From contig NC_081847.1 of assembly GCF_963259705.1 (NCBI RefSeq), positions 95,338,671 through 95,402,670 on the forward strand: a DNA stretch of 64,000 nucleotides. Reading direction: 5' to 3'. The translations under genes were made by a program, and so were the position numbers. Positions within the stretch are counted from its first letter, which is position 1, and every line of letters starts with the position of its first letter. This DNA comes from Myotis daubentonii (lineage: Eukaryota > Chordata > Mammalia > Chiroptera > Vespertilionidae). Positions 10,758-21,708 of this stretch are shown piece by piece. Below the pieces are notes generated by a model. That model did no database searches, was not told the DNA's origin, and was given only the letters and a program-made list of their open reading frames with translations.

Positions 10758-10912
10758 CCGGCTGGCATGGCTCAGTGGTTGAGCCTCAACCAACGAACCA
10801 TACGGTCATGGTTCGATTCCTGGTCAGGGCAGCTGCCCGGGTTGCTGGCTCCATCCCCAGTGTGGGGTGTGCAGGAGGCAGCCGATCAGTGATTCTCTCT
10901 CATCATTGATGA
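10758..10912 (+). mobile_element. VES SINE, 3' truncated
   Basis: Head GGCATGGCTCAGTGGTTGAG and body up to TCATCATTGATG, then runs into a GGA-rich sequence instead of the CT block and tail. Confidence 0.85.
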
Positions 10913-11949
10913 GGGAGGAAGGAAGGAGGAGGGAGGAAGTGTCCAGTCCTGAGAGGCTGGCTGGCTAGGGGAGGAATCAAGCAGAGAGTTTACACAGGGG
11001 CTGAGTGAAAGCCACAGACACCTCCTATCCTAACGGGACAAGCCGGGGCCGTCCAGTGTCGCCCACCTGCCTGAACACCAGGCCCTTTCAGGTCCAGCCC
11101 TGCCCAGGCCTGAAACACAGGAATTTGCTAAACAGCTGCCCTGTGCCCAGCTCCCTGCCCGTCCCCCCACAGTCAGGAGGCCGCCTTGCCCTCCTGAGCT
11201 CCGCCTCACCTGGCCAGGCCCTGCACCCTCTCCCTCAGCCCCAGGCTGACTGCCCACCGCTCCGCCCCCCTGGACCTCTGATGAGAGACCAGCCTGAACT
11301 CCTGCTTCGGTGCAATTCAGACCCTGAAGCCGAGAGAGGGCAGCAGCTCCTGGCTCCCGGCTCCCTGGCCCTGGCCTGCGCCTCCATCTCCAGGGGAGGC
11401 CTGGGACTCTGCATGCTTTTAACAGGTGGTGACAGGTGTGCGAGGGCCAGCGAGTCAGCTAGAGGCCTGTGAGAGGCAGGGTGCAGAACCAGCGTTCCCT
11501 CCAGTTGTTCTGTGATGCTGAGAAATGCCGCAGGTAAACAATCTCCTCAATCAAGGTGCTTCAAGCCTCCAGAGAGAGACCCGGAGTCCTGCGGAGATGG
11601 AGCCTGCACTGCCCCATCCAAGGCCACCTGGGCCAGGCCTGGGGGCACAGCTGTAGCCGGGCAGGAGCCTGACTCTCCCAACCGGACACCAGCCATGGCC
11701 CTGGGCAGGCTGCAGGGGGGAGGCAGGGACACCCCTCCAGGAGGCTGGCAGTGACCACAGAGAAGTGGTGGTTTTCCCTAAAGGAAGGAATGCAGGGGAA
11801 GGAAGAGGTAACAGGCAAAGGCGGAGAGAATCATGGAAATGAGAAATGGGAGAGGAGGCATTGGGAGAAAGGAAGAAAGGAGGAGGTGGATGATGTGGAG
11901 GGACTACCGGGTAGCTGGGTATGGGAGGGGCAGAGGCCTGAGGGCCCAG

Positions 11950-12265
11950 GGGACGCCCTGGGGTACAGCAGGCAGAGGAGGGGGGTGGGGGGACTCCCTG
12001 GGGTACAGAGGGCAGAGGATGGGGGTATGGGGGGGACGCCCTGGGGTACAGAGGGCAGAGGATGGGAGTATGGGGGGACGCCCTGGGGTACAGAGGGCAG
12101 AGGATGGGGGTATGGGGGGGACGCCCTGGGGTACAGAGGGCAGAGGATGGGGGTATGGGGGGGACGCCCTGGGGTACAGAGGGCAGAGGAGGAGGGTATG
12201 GGGGGGACACCCTGGGGTACAGAGGACAGAGGAGGGGATGCGGGGGGGGGGGTTTGCACTGGAAT
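11950..12265. repeat. 43-bp G-rich minisatellite
   Basis: About seven units of CCCTGGGGTACAGAGGGCAG + AGGATGGGGGTATGGGGGG at spacings of 40, 43, 42, 43, 43 and 43 bp. Long frames across it (GVWGGRPGVQRAED-type repeats on plus, PSVPQGVPP-type on minus) are products of the repeat, not genes. Confidence 0.92.
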
Positions 12266-12387
12266 ACAGCCGACAGAGGACGGGTGCGGGTGAGGACTCC
12301 CCACCATGATATTTAACTCAGACCCCCTTGGTGCCATTGTGAAGAAATCCAGTCTTTCCTTATATGTGCTTGCCATTATTAGACTAG

Positions 12388-12635
12388 GACCGTGGTCGGC
12401 AAACCACGGCTTGTGAGCCACATGTGGCTCTTTGGCCCCTTGAGTGTGGCTCTTCCACAAAATACCACGTGCGGGCGCACACGTACAGTGCGATTGAAAC
12501 TTCGTGGCCCATGCGCAGACGTTGGTATTTTGTGGAAGAGCCGGTATTTTGTGGAAGAGCCACACTCAAGGGGCCAAAGAGCCGCATGTGGCTCACGAGC
12601 CACGGTTTGCCGAGCCGCAGTTTGCCGACCACTGG
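12388..12635 (+). mobile_element. SPIN-like non-autonomous hAT element
   Basis: Left end CGTGGTCGGCAAACCACGGC, then GAGCCACATGTGGCTCTTTG. Right end is the inverted equivalent, GTTTGCCGACCACTG. This is the Space Invaders (SPIN) terminal signature as I recall it. The inner GGTATTTTGTGGAAGAGCC motif is duplicated at about 12521-12557. The 8-bp duplication is not clean. Confidence 0.78.
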
Positions 12636-13005
12636 TAGGAGAACTGCCACGACTTGAAGCCAAAATCTGCCTAAAATCACAAGTTTCATAAGGGAGGAAA
12701 CATAAAATAGTTTTCAAGATGAGCTAAGGAATGAAATAGGCTCTTTAAAAAAACGAACTTCCACTTACTGTGCATTTTATGATTCTGCTGCCTTTAAGAT
12801 CTCTGGCAGGCTGCCCCCATTCCAGAGCGAGGGTCAGAGCTTTGGGGCGGGTGGGGGAGAGGGCATCTGGAAGCTCCAATCCCGCCAGAACCCAGTGCTC
12901 CTTCTGTCCTCTGTACCGAGCGCTTCCTCTCCCCAGAGGAACAAACCTGCCCCATGAGCTGCGCTGTCTTCCTAACGCAAAGCCCCTCCCAGCGGCGGGT
13001 CTCAC

Positions 13006-13158
13006 CTGCCCCAGGTCCAAGGTGACGTTGACCTGGTTGTACCGCGGGCCTGAGGAGAGCGGGGGGCTTTGCCACCAGCGCTCCGACCCGTCGATGGCGT
13101 TGGTGGCTGGGTGGGCTTTCCTGGGGTCCTGGGAGTTGCAGTAGTCGCAGAACTGCCC
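13006..13158 (-). CDS. LAMA3: LAMA3 coding exon 2 (LN domain)
   Basis: A 51-codon phase 0-0 exon encoding [20 protein letters not shown] through VNVTLDLGQ. It contains the LN hallmark [14 protein letters not shown] and an N-glycosylation sequon (NVT). The acceptor is a TTTTCCAG tract and the donor is CAG/GTGAGA. The sequence matches LAMA3 rather than LAMA1, LAMA2 or LAMA5 as I recall them; the [13 protein letters not shown] stretch is diagnostic. It follows the largest intron of the window (about 15 kb). Confidence 0.95.
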
Positions 13159-13645
13159 CTGGAAAAGGACCAAACAACACAAACACAGCTCATTCTTATA
13201 TGCAAGCAACTCTGTCTTGTCAATGTTCTAAAAAGATAGCCAAAGCGAAGACGAGATGCCCACTGGTGAAGTCACCGCGATGCACTCACTCTTACACCAC
13301 CTCCCTGTGCACCTGTGTCACGTGTCTCAGGTACAGACTCTGTTTAGCTTCCACCTTCTACAGCCTGTGCTTCCTGTCCTGTCTGACACTCAAGAAGAGC
13401 CTGTTGTACTTGGGATGCAAAGACCTTTTCCTCAAGCAAATCCTCTTACTGTTTATGCTCTACTTTGTGCAAGTTCAGTGTCTGGCACTGGGCACAGTCT
13501 CAGTGGAGGTGTTAAGTACAATCGTGCCCCCTTATCTGTGGGGGACACACTCCAAGACCTCCAGTGGATGCCTGAAACACAGCCTCCTATACGCCCTATG
13601 ATAAAGTTTAATTCATAAATTAGGCACAGTAAGCAGTTGACAACA

Positions 13646-13910
13646 TCCCATATAATAAAAGCCTAATATGCAAATCGACCGAACTATGGAACGACTGGTG
13701 GAACGACCAGTTGCTATGACATGTACTGACCACCTGGGGGCAGACGCTCAATGCAGGAGCTGCCCCCAGCCCACAGGCCCCAGGCCAGCCAAGGTAGGTG
13801 CCAGCAGGGGCCCCCTGATCGCCCCGCCGGTTGCCCCACAGATCAACCCTGATCACCGGCCAGGCCTAGGGACCCTACCCATGCATGAATTTCATGCACT
13901 GGGCCTCTAG
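13646..13910 (+). mobile_element. Short HeliBat-type Helitron (265 bp)
   Basis: Starts TCCCATATAATAAAAGCC and ends GCACTGGGCCTCTAG, flanked by A13645 and T13911. The sub-terminal palindrome is TGCATGAATTTCATGCA. It contains the CAGTTGCTATGACATGTACT motif shared with other Helitrons of the window. Confidence 0.9.
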
Positions 13911-13989
13911 TTAACTAATAATAAAATAGAGCAATTGTAACAATACACTGTAAGAAAACTGTAAACTTTATTAGGAAAAATCTAAATAC

Positions 13990-15558
13990 ATTAAGGAGAA
14001 ACCAAGATGGTGGCATAGGTAAACACCGGAAATTGCTGCCTTGCACAACCACTTCAAAAATACAACTAAAAGACAAAACAGACATCATCCAGAACCACAG
14101 GAAGGCTGGCCGAGTGGAAATTCTACAACTAGAAGGAAAGAGAAAAGCACACTGAGACTCAGAGGAGGTGTGGGAGTAAAGTGCAGAGGTACGGAGGTGC
14201 ACGTGGAAAGGGCTGGCAACTAAGGACGTAGCTGTCTTTTTCAATTGGGAAGGAGACACAAGCTCCCAACAGCCCTGGCTCCAGTTCTGGATGAGTCTCT
14301 GGGGACCCAGACTCATACAGGAGAAACTGGACTGTCTGGCATCAGGCAGAACTTGAAGGCGGCTTTCTCTCAGAGGTGCTTGCAGCGATTACCGGGACAC
14401 TGAAACGCGGGGCCCCTTAGAGCAGGGCTGAGGATCAGCCATAGCTGTTTGCTCTGCTCTGTTGATTCCCTGAGACCCCGCCCCACCCAAGCCGTGCGCA
14501 GAGGCTTTTGCACATGAATGGCCTGCCCTTTGCAATCTAAAATTACCTAACTAACTGCAGCTGGGTCAGAGAGATCCAGAACATCCAAAAGAAGGCTCAA
14601 GGCCCCACAGCAGCTTGCACTGCTTCACAGCTGGGCCTCATCTGGGCACCTCCAAACCCCAAACAAGGAAGAGGAATCTGCAGATCTCTCCATAGCTCCT
14701 GCTGGGTAGCCTCAGGCAGAGGCTAAATTAGCACCTCCTTAGAGATCCAAGAGCCACTGTACCCAGTGGTCAGAATGGGACCATCCAGATTACAACTCCT
14801 CAGATCCATAAGGGACACACTCAGGGGGCAGACTCAGTGAGCACCAAAGCCCCACTGAAGCAAGTCTTGCCCGAGAAGGGTGTCTCCAGCACAGAAGTTC
14901 TCCCACCATAACCACAGCTGATTCTCACAGCCAGTTGGCCTGGAGGTCAATTCCTCCCAGTGATACCTACAACAATCAAGACTTAACTACAACAAGACTG
15001 TGCACAAAGCCCACAAAGGGGTGTACCAAGAGTGTCCACCTCCGGTAATTGGGGAGGCTGAGCCACTGGCCCTATAGGACACCTAGCACACAAAGCCACT
15101 CTATCAACACAGGGAAGCAGCAAAATGCGGAGACAAAGAAATAGGTCACAAATGACAGAAATGGAGGAAAACAAACTACTGGATATAGAGTTCAAAACCA
15201 CGGTTATAAGGTTTTTCAAGAATTTTCTAGAAAACACCGATAAATTTAGTGAGACCCTCAAGGATATGAAAAAGGACCAACTAGAAATTAAGGATACACT
15301 GACTGAAATAAAGAATAACATACAGAGATCCAACAGCAAACTAGAGGATCACAAGAATGAAGTCAAAGATTTGAAATACGAAGAAGCAAAAAACACCCAA
15401 CCGGAAAAGCAAAAAGGAAAAAGAACCCAAAAATATGAAGATAGTGTAAGGAGCCTCTGGGACAGCTTCAAGCATACCAACATCCGAATTATAGGGGTGC
15501 CAGAAGAAGAGAGAGAGCAAGATATTGAAAACCTATTTGAAGAAATAATGACAGAAAA
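13990..15558 (+). mobile_element. L1 5' region and ORF1 start, truncated
   Basis: Begins AAGATGGTGGCATAGGTAAAC, the L1 5' UTR style, and reaches the ORF1 coiled-coil and early RRM region before breaking off. Confidence 0.85.
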
Positions 15559-15559
15559 C
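15125..15559 (+). pseudogene. L1 ORF1p N-terminal fragment
   Basis: Open frame beginning MRRQRNRSQMTEMEENKLLD. It has a lysine/glutamate-rich coiled coil (residues about 15-95) and RIIGVPEEEREQDIENLFEE, a well-known L1 ORF1p motif. It stops being L1 at about 15558, where a VES-like tail (TTGATGTTTCTCTCTCTC) is joined, so the nucleic-acid-binding C-terminal half is missing and the gene is dead. Confidence 0.88.
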
Positions 15560-15616
15560 ATCACATTGATGTTTCTCTCTCTCTCTCCCTCCCTCTCTCT
15601 CTAAAATCAATAAGCA
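15559..15616 (+). mobile_element. VES SINE tail fragment
   Basis: CATTGATGTTTCTCTCTCTC followed by a CT-rich block and AAAATCAATAAGCATA. Only the last 60 bases of a VES element. Confidence 0.75.
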
Positions 15617-15624
15617 TATCCCCA

Positions 15625-16560
15625 GGTCAGGACTAAAAATATATACATATTTAAGAAATATATCCCAAACTCCTACAAATCAATAAGAGAAGTATAAACA
15701 GTTCAACAGAAAAATGGGCAAAAGTAGGAATAGGCATTTTACAGAAGAGGAAATACATGTCAATAAACATCTGAAGAGAGATTAGTCAGGTAACTTGTAT
15801 GCACATATGCACAGCCATGGACACAGACAATAGTGTGGTGAAGGCCTGCGGGGGGGGGGGGGGCGGCAGGAAGGGAGAGGGAGTGGGTTCAGGTTGGAGG
15901 GGCGTCGGTGGGGAATAAAAAGGGACATCCGTAACACTTTCAACAATAAAACTAAATTTTAAAAAATATATGAAATAAGCATTTGAAGAAATGTTCACAA
16001 TCACGATCATTAGTGATCAGGGAGACCACAGAGCTATCCTGTTTTCCACCCATTCAATAGGATCAGATTTTAAGTTTGAGAAGAACAAGTATTGGAAAGG
16101 ATGTGGTAGGAGTATGAATTGGTATAAAGACTTGGGAAAATGTTTTGGCATCACCTCCTAAAGTAAAAAATTCACATTTCCTATGACCCAGAAATTCTAC
16201 TCTCAAGCTCATAACCCAAAATCTGATGGCATCATGCTCATGAATATTCATAGCAGTCCTGCACACAAGAGCAAAATCCTGGGACTAACCTAATTTTCCA
16301 GCCACAGGAACGTGACTACATCAACAGCAGTATATGCACACAATGAGTGAGCATAGGAACAATAGTGAGTAAGTGAACATACACAACAACACGGACAGTA
16401 CGGGTGAGTGTTAGTCTTACAACATGAGTTTATAAAGCATGAGATATACTTTTTATAAAGTTAAGAGCACTTACTTTTTTGGATAAAGATGTAATAAAAA
16501 CTTTATAAAAAGTAAAGCAAAGGAAAAAATAACAAAGGATTCAGGATGATGGTTACCCCA
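15625..16560 (+). mobile_element. Old L1 3' fragment with a younger L1 tail inserted
   Basis: 15640-15784 and 15966-16560 read as decayed L1 ORF2/3' sequence (for example AAATGGGCAAAAGTAGGAAT and ATGACCCAGAAATTCTAC). Between them, 15785-15965 is a bat-type L1 3' UTR with a long G run and CTTTCAACAATAAAACTAAA, ending in an A-rich tail. Confidence 0.7.
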
Positions 16561-17324
16561 GGTTACGGGAAACCATATAGTTAGGCATAAGTTATTATCA
16601 AGGCCCTGGTCTGGGTTTTGGCAGCAAGTTCATAAATGTTTGTTATACTATTTTAAATCCATCCACCTGCATGTATATTAAAGCAGACCATGCAAGGACC
16701 GATGATGAAAGCATGTCATAACTGAGGGTCATGCATAGTCTATAATCCAACGCTGCACCTGAGGTCCATTATTTTTAAATAACATAAATAAACAAAAGCA
16801 GGACCAACACTGATAGAAATCAGCGACGAGGGAGACAGAGAGAGAGCAAGGAGGCCCTGTGTGCAGTTATTCATCCATCCACACAGCAAACCGGTGCTGG
16901 TCATACTCCCTGCCAGACGCTACGCCAGACAAAGACGAGAAACAGAAACATAAGCAGGACAAGGGACCATGCTCGGAACTGTGTTACGGCTAATGTTAGC
17001 CCAGTCACATGGAAACGGCAAATGTAATAAAAGGGGCTAAAAGGGACGTGGGCAGGACTGTGCAAATAAACAACTGAAAAGGGTTGTGTCCCAAGGATGG
17101 AGGCCCCAGAGGACAAGCCGATGTTTGCCCAGAGGCCACGGAGCGACCTACACTTTTTCAGAAGGATGAGAAACAACAGTCTCTCCTAGTTGCCAACATT
17201 TTTGATGATTCTCCTTAACTAAAAGCCTCACATATATAATACTCTGCAACTGAATTCACAATATAAACACTATCTTATTCTAGACACTAGAGGTTGTATG
17301 GCACTACTCCCTAAGTTCTTTCTT

Positions 17325-17998
17325 TTTTTTATTATTATTATTATTATTTTTTTTATTTATGGCTTAAAGTATTACAAAGGGTATTACATATGTGTCCATT
17401 TTATGCCCCCGCCCTAGACAGTCCCCTAGCCTCCCCTACCCCCCAGTGTCTTATGTCCATTGGTTATGCTTATATGCATGCATACAAGTCCTTTAGTTGA
17501 TCTCTTACCCCCCTACCTCCTGCCCCCCAACCCTCCCTGGCCTTCCTGCTGCAGTTTGACAATCTGTTTGAGGCAGCTCTGCCTCTGTATCTATTATTGT
17601 TCAAAAGTTTATAATGGCCTCTATTATCCATGAATGAGTGAGATCATGTGGTATTTTTCCTTCATTGACTGGCTTATTTCACTTAGCATAATGCTCTCCA
17701 GTTCCATCCATGCCGTTGCAAATGGTAAGAGTTCCTTCCTTTTTACAGCAGCATAGTATTCCATCGTGTAGATGTACCACAGTTTTCTAATCCATTCATC
17801 TACTGATGGGCACTTAGGCTGTTTCCAGATCTTAGCTATGGTGAATTGTGCTGCTATGAACATAGGGGTGCATATATCCTTTCTGATTGGTGTTTCTGGT
17901 TTCTTGGGATATATTCCCAGAAGTGGGATCACAGGGTCAAATGGGAGTTCCATTTTCAGTTTTTTAAGGAAACTCCATACTGTCTTCCATAGTGGAAG
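17325..17998 (-). mobile_element. L1 3' end (ORF2 C-terminus and 3' UTR)
   Basis: Minus-strand L1. 17624-17953 translates to MELPFDPVIPLLGIYPKKPE ... EYYAAVKRKELLPF ... LSEISQSMKEKYHMISLIHG, the ORF2p C-terminal region. The 3' UTR and a T-rich (inverted poly-A, TTATTATTATT) tail lie at the left. Confidence 0.92.
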
Positions 17999-18006
17999 TT
18001 CTTTCT

Positions 18007-18213
18007 TTCATTTAAATATTCAAAATATGTTTTTATTGATTTCAGAGAAAGGAAGGGGGGGAGAGAGAGAGACAAACATCAATGATGAGAGAGAATCATT
18101 GATCGGCTGCCTCTCCACGCCCCCCACTGGGGGTCGAGCCCCCAATCCGGGTACGTGCCCAGACCAGGAATCAAACCGGGACCTCCTGGTTCATAGGTCG
18201 CCCCAGCTGGGCC
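18007..18213 (-). mobile_element. VES SINE
   Basis: Complete minus-strand copy: TATGTTTTTATTGATTTCAG tail, CAATGATGAGAGAGAATC, then GACCTCCTGGTTCATAGGTC. It ends CCCAGCTGGGCC with part of the head deleted. Confidence 0.88.
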
Positions 18214-18424
18214 ATAAGTTCTCTTTTATTGTTTGAACGTGCATTCTTTTACTCAACTTTTCAAACTGCCCACAGTGAGGAGGACACTGCACTGAAAGGG
18301 GGGTAGAAACAAACACTCAGTGTCCCCCGCCCCTCAGTGTAGAGAAGAGAAATGACTCAAACATCACAGAGAGGCACTGGGACCGAGGTAGCAGGAGGGC
18401 AGGAGCCAGGGGTGGCCCCCACGC

Positions 18425-18555
18425 TTCACTTGGCTCAATCTTCTGAATTACACTCCGGGGTTTATATTCAAAACTTAAAGACGAAGAAGTGAAGACTGAG
18501 AGAGGTGAAGTGCCTCCGACCGCCCCATCAGCACAGGCGGGAGCCAGGACCCCTG
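18425..18555 (-). mobile_element. MIR-like fragment
   Basis: GAGAGAGGTGAAGTGCCTCC followed by CAGGCGGGAGCCAGGACCCC resembles the inverted MIR core and tRNA-like part. Old and divergent. Confidence 0.45.
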
Positions 18556-19094
18556 TTTCCTCACTGGAGAGGGAATCTGACTTTTCAAAGGAAAATGTTT
18601 GTCTTCAATGATTGGTACCTAAACTTTCATTGCTAGATCTTGGCCAATGTCCACAAACACAGAACAGCTATTAGAAAAGCTTTTTTTTAAAAGGGTCATT
18701 CATCCTTAAATGGCTGTGGTCATTTGCTTGGAGTCTCAAAATAACTCTTATCATTATTCATTGTTAGAAATGTATCAATGGGCATAGTAGGAATCTGAGA
18801 GCTCCCGGTCCTCGCCCAAGATTTCCACATCACTTCTCGAGGAAAAGGCCTGTGGAAGCTAACAAATGGCTCTGACTCACAACAGTTCTATACACTGCAC
18901 CTCAATGACGCAGTTTCCTGTTTACGGCCACTGGTCCGAGTTACACTGGCACACAGCGGAGGCTGCTCTGTGGCAAGCACTCCCACCCTGAGCCACAGCT
19001 CCTGTGTGCCTGCTTCTCTGTCAATATCGCCAGGTCAGATACACATGCCTATGCCATGTCAAAGTGTAATTAGGGAACATACAAGAGATGTTGA

Positions 19095-19302
19095 GCCCGG
19101 CCGATGTGATTCAGTGGTTGAGCGTCGACCTATGAACCAGGAGGTCACGGTTCGATTCCCGCCCAGGGCACATGTCCAGGTTGCAGCCTGATCCCCAGTG
19201 TGGGGCGTGCAAGAGGCAGCCGACCAATAACTCTCTCATCATTGATGTTTCTCTCTCTCTCTCTCCTCCCTTCCTCTCTGAAATCAGTAAAAATATATTC
19301 TA
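19095..19302 (+). mobile_element. VES SINE
   Basis: Complete copy, GCCCGGCCGATGTGATTCAG to GTAAAAATATATTC. Confidence 0.9.
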
Positions 19303-20712
19303 CAAAGATGTTGCACTGTAATGCACAAAATCGAGATCATATGTTTGGCAGATAAGTGCATTTCATTCCGTGTGAGTCTAGGGTGTGCCAACCTGAACCA
19401 AGCGCAGGGCTGTGCTTCAGACACACCTCCACTCCCGCACAGCCTTTCCCGGCACCCGCACGCCACCATCCTTTACTCAGTGTTTCTCGAGCACCTGCCT
19501 GCGTTGTCCCAGGCTTTGTCCTGAGCTTTGGGGATACAGCTGCGACCAGACAGTGAGAATCCCTGAATCAAGGAGCAATCAAACAGCAAAAACTTAATGT
19601 CTGAGCGTTCACGGGTACAGAGTCTTATTTCATGAACATTAAGTCCAGAGAAAGCAGTGGATATTTTTCACTCAACGAACAACATTCAGACTTTCAAAAC
19701 ACGCTGCCTGTTGACACGTGCTACCATTTAAGTATCAGCATTGTTATGATAGAATCAGGGCTGTAAACTCGGGTTTTATTCTAGGATGTGACTTTATTCA
19801 TTTTTTACTTTTTCTTCTTTTTTTTTTCAAAATCCTTCTGACCTAAAATTCTAAACCCTGGCTGGTCTCAAAGACGTATTTTTAGAAAGCTCAAAGAAAT
19901 AGAACTATTTCCGTTAACTCTGCCCATTTCCCACGTCGAAACTGCGCATGAGCAGCCCCTAACCACCATCATTCAGGCACAACCAGTGGAGTAATCGTCG
20001 TCCCTCCCCCCTTCCCCATCCATCGCATGGCCCACACCCCTCATGTCTCTGAAAGGCAGGTGCGCGAGCAGCTGCCCACACGGGGCTACCCCAGCGTCTC
20101 ATGGCCTGGACTCTGGAGCTCGGCGACCCTCTGGTCTCTGACACACTTCTTACGTGAGAACCGCCCACACCACCAACCAGGGCCTCTTCCCCGGCCTCCA
20201 GGATGAGAGAGGAAAGCTCTAGCAGCTGAGCTTTGGCTCCCCTCCCATTTTCAGGGAAGCACAAGACAATACCAGGTGGCCCTTTTTCCTGCGGGCTACG
20301 CCCTGGCCTAGAAACACGGTCCCTTCTTACTCTGTCTAGGATGGGAACCCAGGCCAGTGCCCTATTCTGGGAATGCCATCAACAGCAGGAAACGTGGCTT
20401 TTCTGGACCTTCAAACAGAAGTTTCCAACTGTGAACACAACAGAAAGAGCAGCTGGGGACAACGAGGGACGGCCGTTCCCAGGCAAATCTGGGGGAGAGG
20501 AGCCGGGTGAAATCCTTCCATTCCTTCCTTCTCCTGGCATCTCCTCTCCCGAATCAGACTAGTTCTCTCCGAAGTTGGGTGTGCCAGGCAATCCAGTGGG
20601 AGCAAGAAGGGAATATTTACATCTCTTTATACTTATTTTACTTAAAAATAAGAGATATACTTTTACGAATATTTAATATACAGATTGCTTAGGGAATCTT
20701 CACCCAGTCCAC

Positions 20713-20870
20713 AAGCCTACCAAGGAGTTCCCATTAAAATGTCAACTGAGTTCTCAATAGAAGCACTTCAGGACAGAAGGGAGTGGCATGAAGGACTCAA
20801 AGTAATGAAAAGCAAGGGCTTAAACCCAAGACTATTGTATCCAGTGAGGCTATCATTTAAATTGAAGGTG
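20713..20870 (+). pseudogene. L1 ORF1p C-terminal remnant
   Basis: Encodes QAYQGVPIKMSTEFSIEALQ, then DRREWHEGLKVMKSKGLNPR and LLYPVRLSFKLK, the conserved ORF1p C-terminal domain. The frame is cut by the SINE at 20873. The sequence after the SINE (about 21135-21200) encodes the remaining ITTKPAMQEMLKGLL-like end. Confidence 0.85.
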
Positions 20871-20872
20871 AG

Positions 20873-21096
20873 TCCTAGCTGGTTTGGCTCAGTGGGTATA
20901 GCATCAGCCTGTGGACTGAAGGGTCCCAGGTTTGATTCCAGTCAAAGGCACATGCCTGAGTTGCAGGCTTGATCCCCAGTACAGGGTGTGCAGGAGGCAG
21001 CAGATCAATGATTCTCTCTCTCTCGTCATTGATGTTTCTATCTCTCTCTCCCTCTCCTTTCCTCTCTGAAATCAATAAAAAAATATTTTTAAAAGG
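20873..21096 (+). mobile_element. VES SINE inside L1 ORF1
   Basis: Full-length copy of the TTTGGCTCAGTGGGTATAGC subtype with an AATAAAAAAATATTTTT tail. Target-site duplication AAATTGAAGGTGA (20860-20872) versus AAATTTAAGGTGA (about 21107-21119), a hallmark of L1-driven retroposition. It is younger than the host L1. Confidence 0.93.
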
Positions 21097-21303
21097 ATAA
21101 AATAAAATTTAAGGTGAAATAAAAAGCTTTCCAGACCAAAAAAAAGTACATTACCACCAAACCAGCAATGCAAGAAATGCTAAAGGGACTCCTTTAACAA
21201 GAAGAAGAGGAGAGGGGATCATAGGCACAAAGAAAATAAAAGTGGGGATAAATAAATACCTATCAATAATAACCTTAAATGCAGATGGATTAAATGGTCC
21301 AGT

Positions 21304-21503
21304 NNNNNNNNNNNNNNNNNNNNNNNNNNNNNNNNNNNNNNNNNNNNNNNNNNNNNNNNNNNNNNNNNNNNNNNNNNNNNNNNNNNNNNNNNNNNNNNNN
21401 NNNNNNNNNNNNNNNNNNNNNNNNNNNNNNNNNNNNNNNNNNNNNNNNNNNNNNNNNNNNNNNNNNNNNNNNNNNNNNNNNNNNNNNNNNNNNNNNNNNN
21501 NNN
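21304..21503. other. Assembly gap (200 N)
   Basis: Exactly 200 unknown bases inside L1 ORF2. The true length is probably unknown; 200 looks like a placeholder. Confidence 0.99.
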
Positions 21504-21625
21504 AGAGACTAAAAAACAGTACAAAAGATCAATAAATCCAAGAGTTGGTTCTTTGAAGAGATAAACAAGATTGATGAACTCCTAGCCAGACTCATGAAGA
21601 AACAAAGAGAGGACCCAAATACATA

Positions 21626-21708
21626 CCAGTACTGGCACTGGAACAGGCATATAGACCAATGGATCAGAACAGAGACCCCAGAAATTGACCCCACACCATA
21701 TGGTCAAT
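21626..21708 (+). repeat. Displaced copy of a downstream ORF2 segment
   Basis: CCAATGGATCAGAACAGAGA and CCCCAGAAATTGACC, with their flanks, occur here and again, in their normal ORF2 place, at about 24119-24202. Here they interrupt the sequence that should join GACCCAAAT to GAAAGAGGTGATATA. See findings. Confidence 0.85.

Larger units (their letters stand above)
9358..13005 (-). other. LAMA3: LAMA3 intron 2
   Basis: 3648 bp. Contains two VES SINEs, a MIR-like fragment, a G-rich 43-bp minisatellite and a SPIN-like hAT element. The stretch 10000-10740 and 10980-11940 shows nothing recognisable. Confidence 0.8.

Noticed and set aside
11831..12565. 244-aa minus and 180-aa plus frames with proline/glycine repeats
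   Set aside because: Produced by the 43-bp minisatellite. Variable unit lengths shift the frame between copies.
19095..19170. tRNA gene-like A and B boxes (here and at every VES head)
   Set aside because: These are SINE heads. They lack the full cloverleaf and are followed by the VES body and tail.
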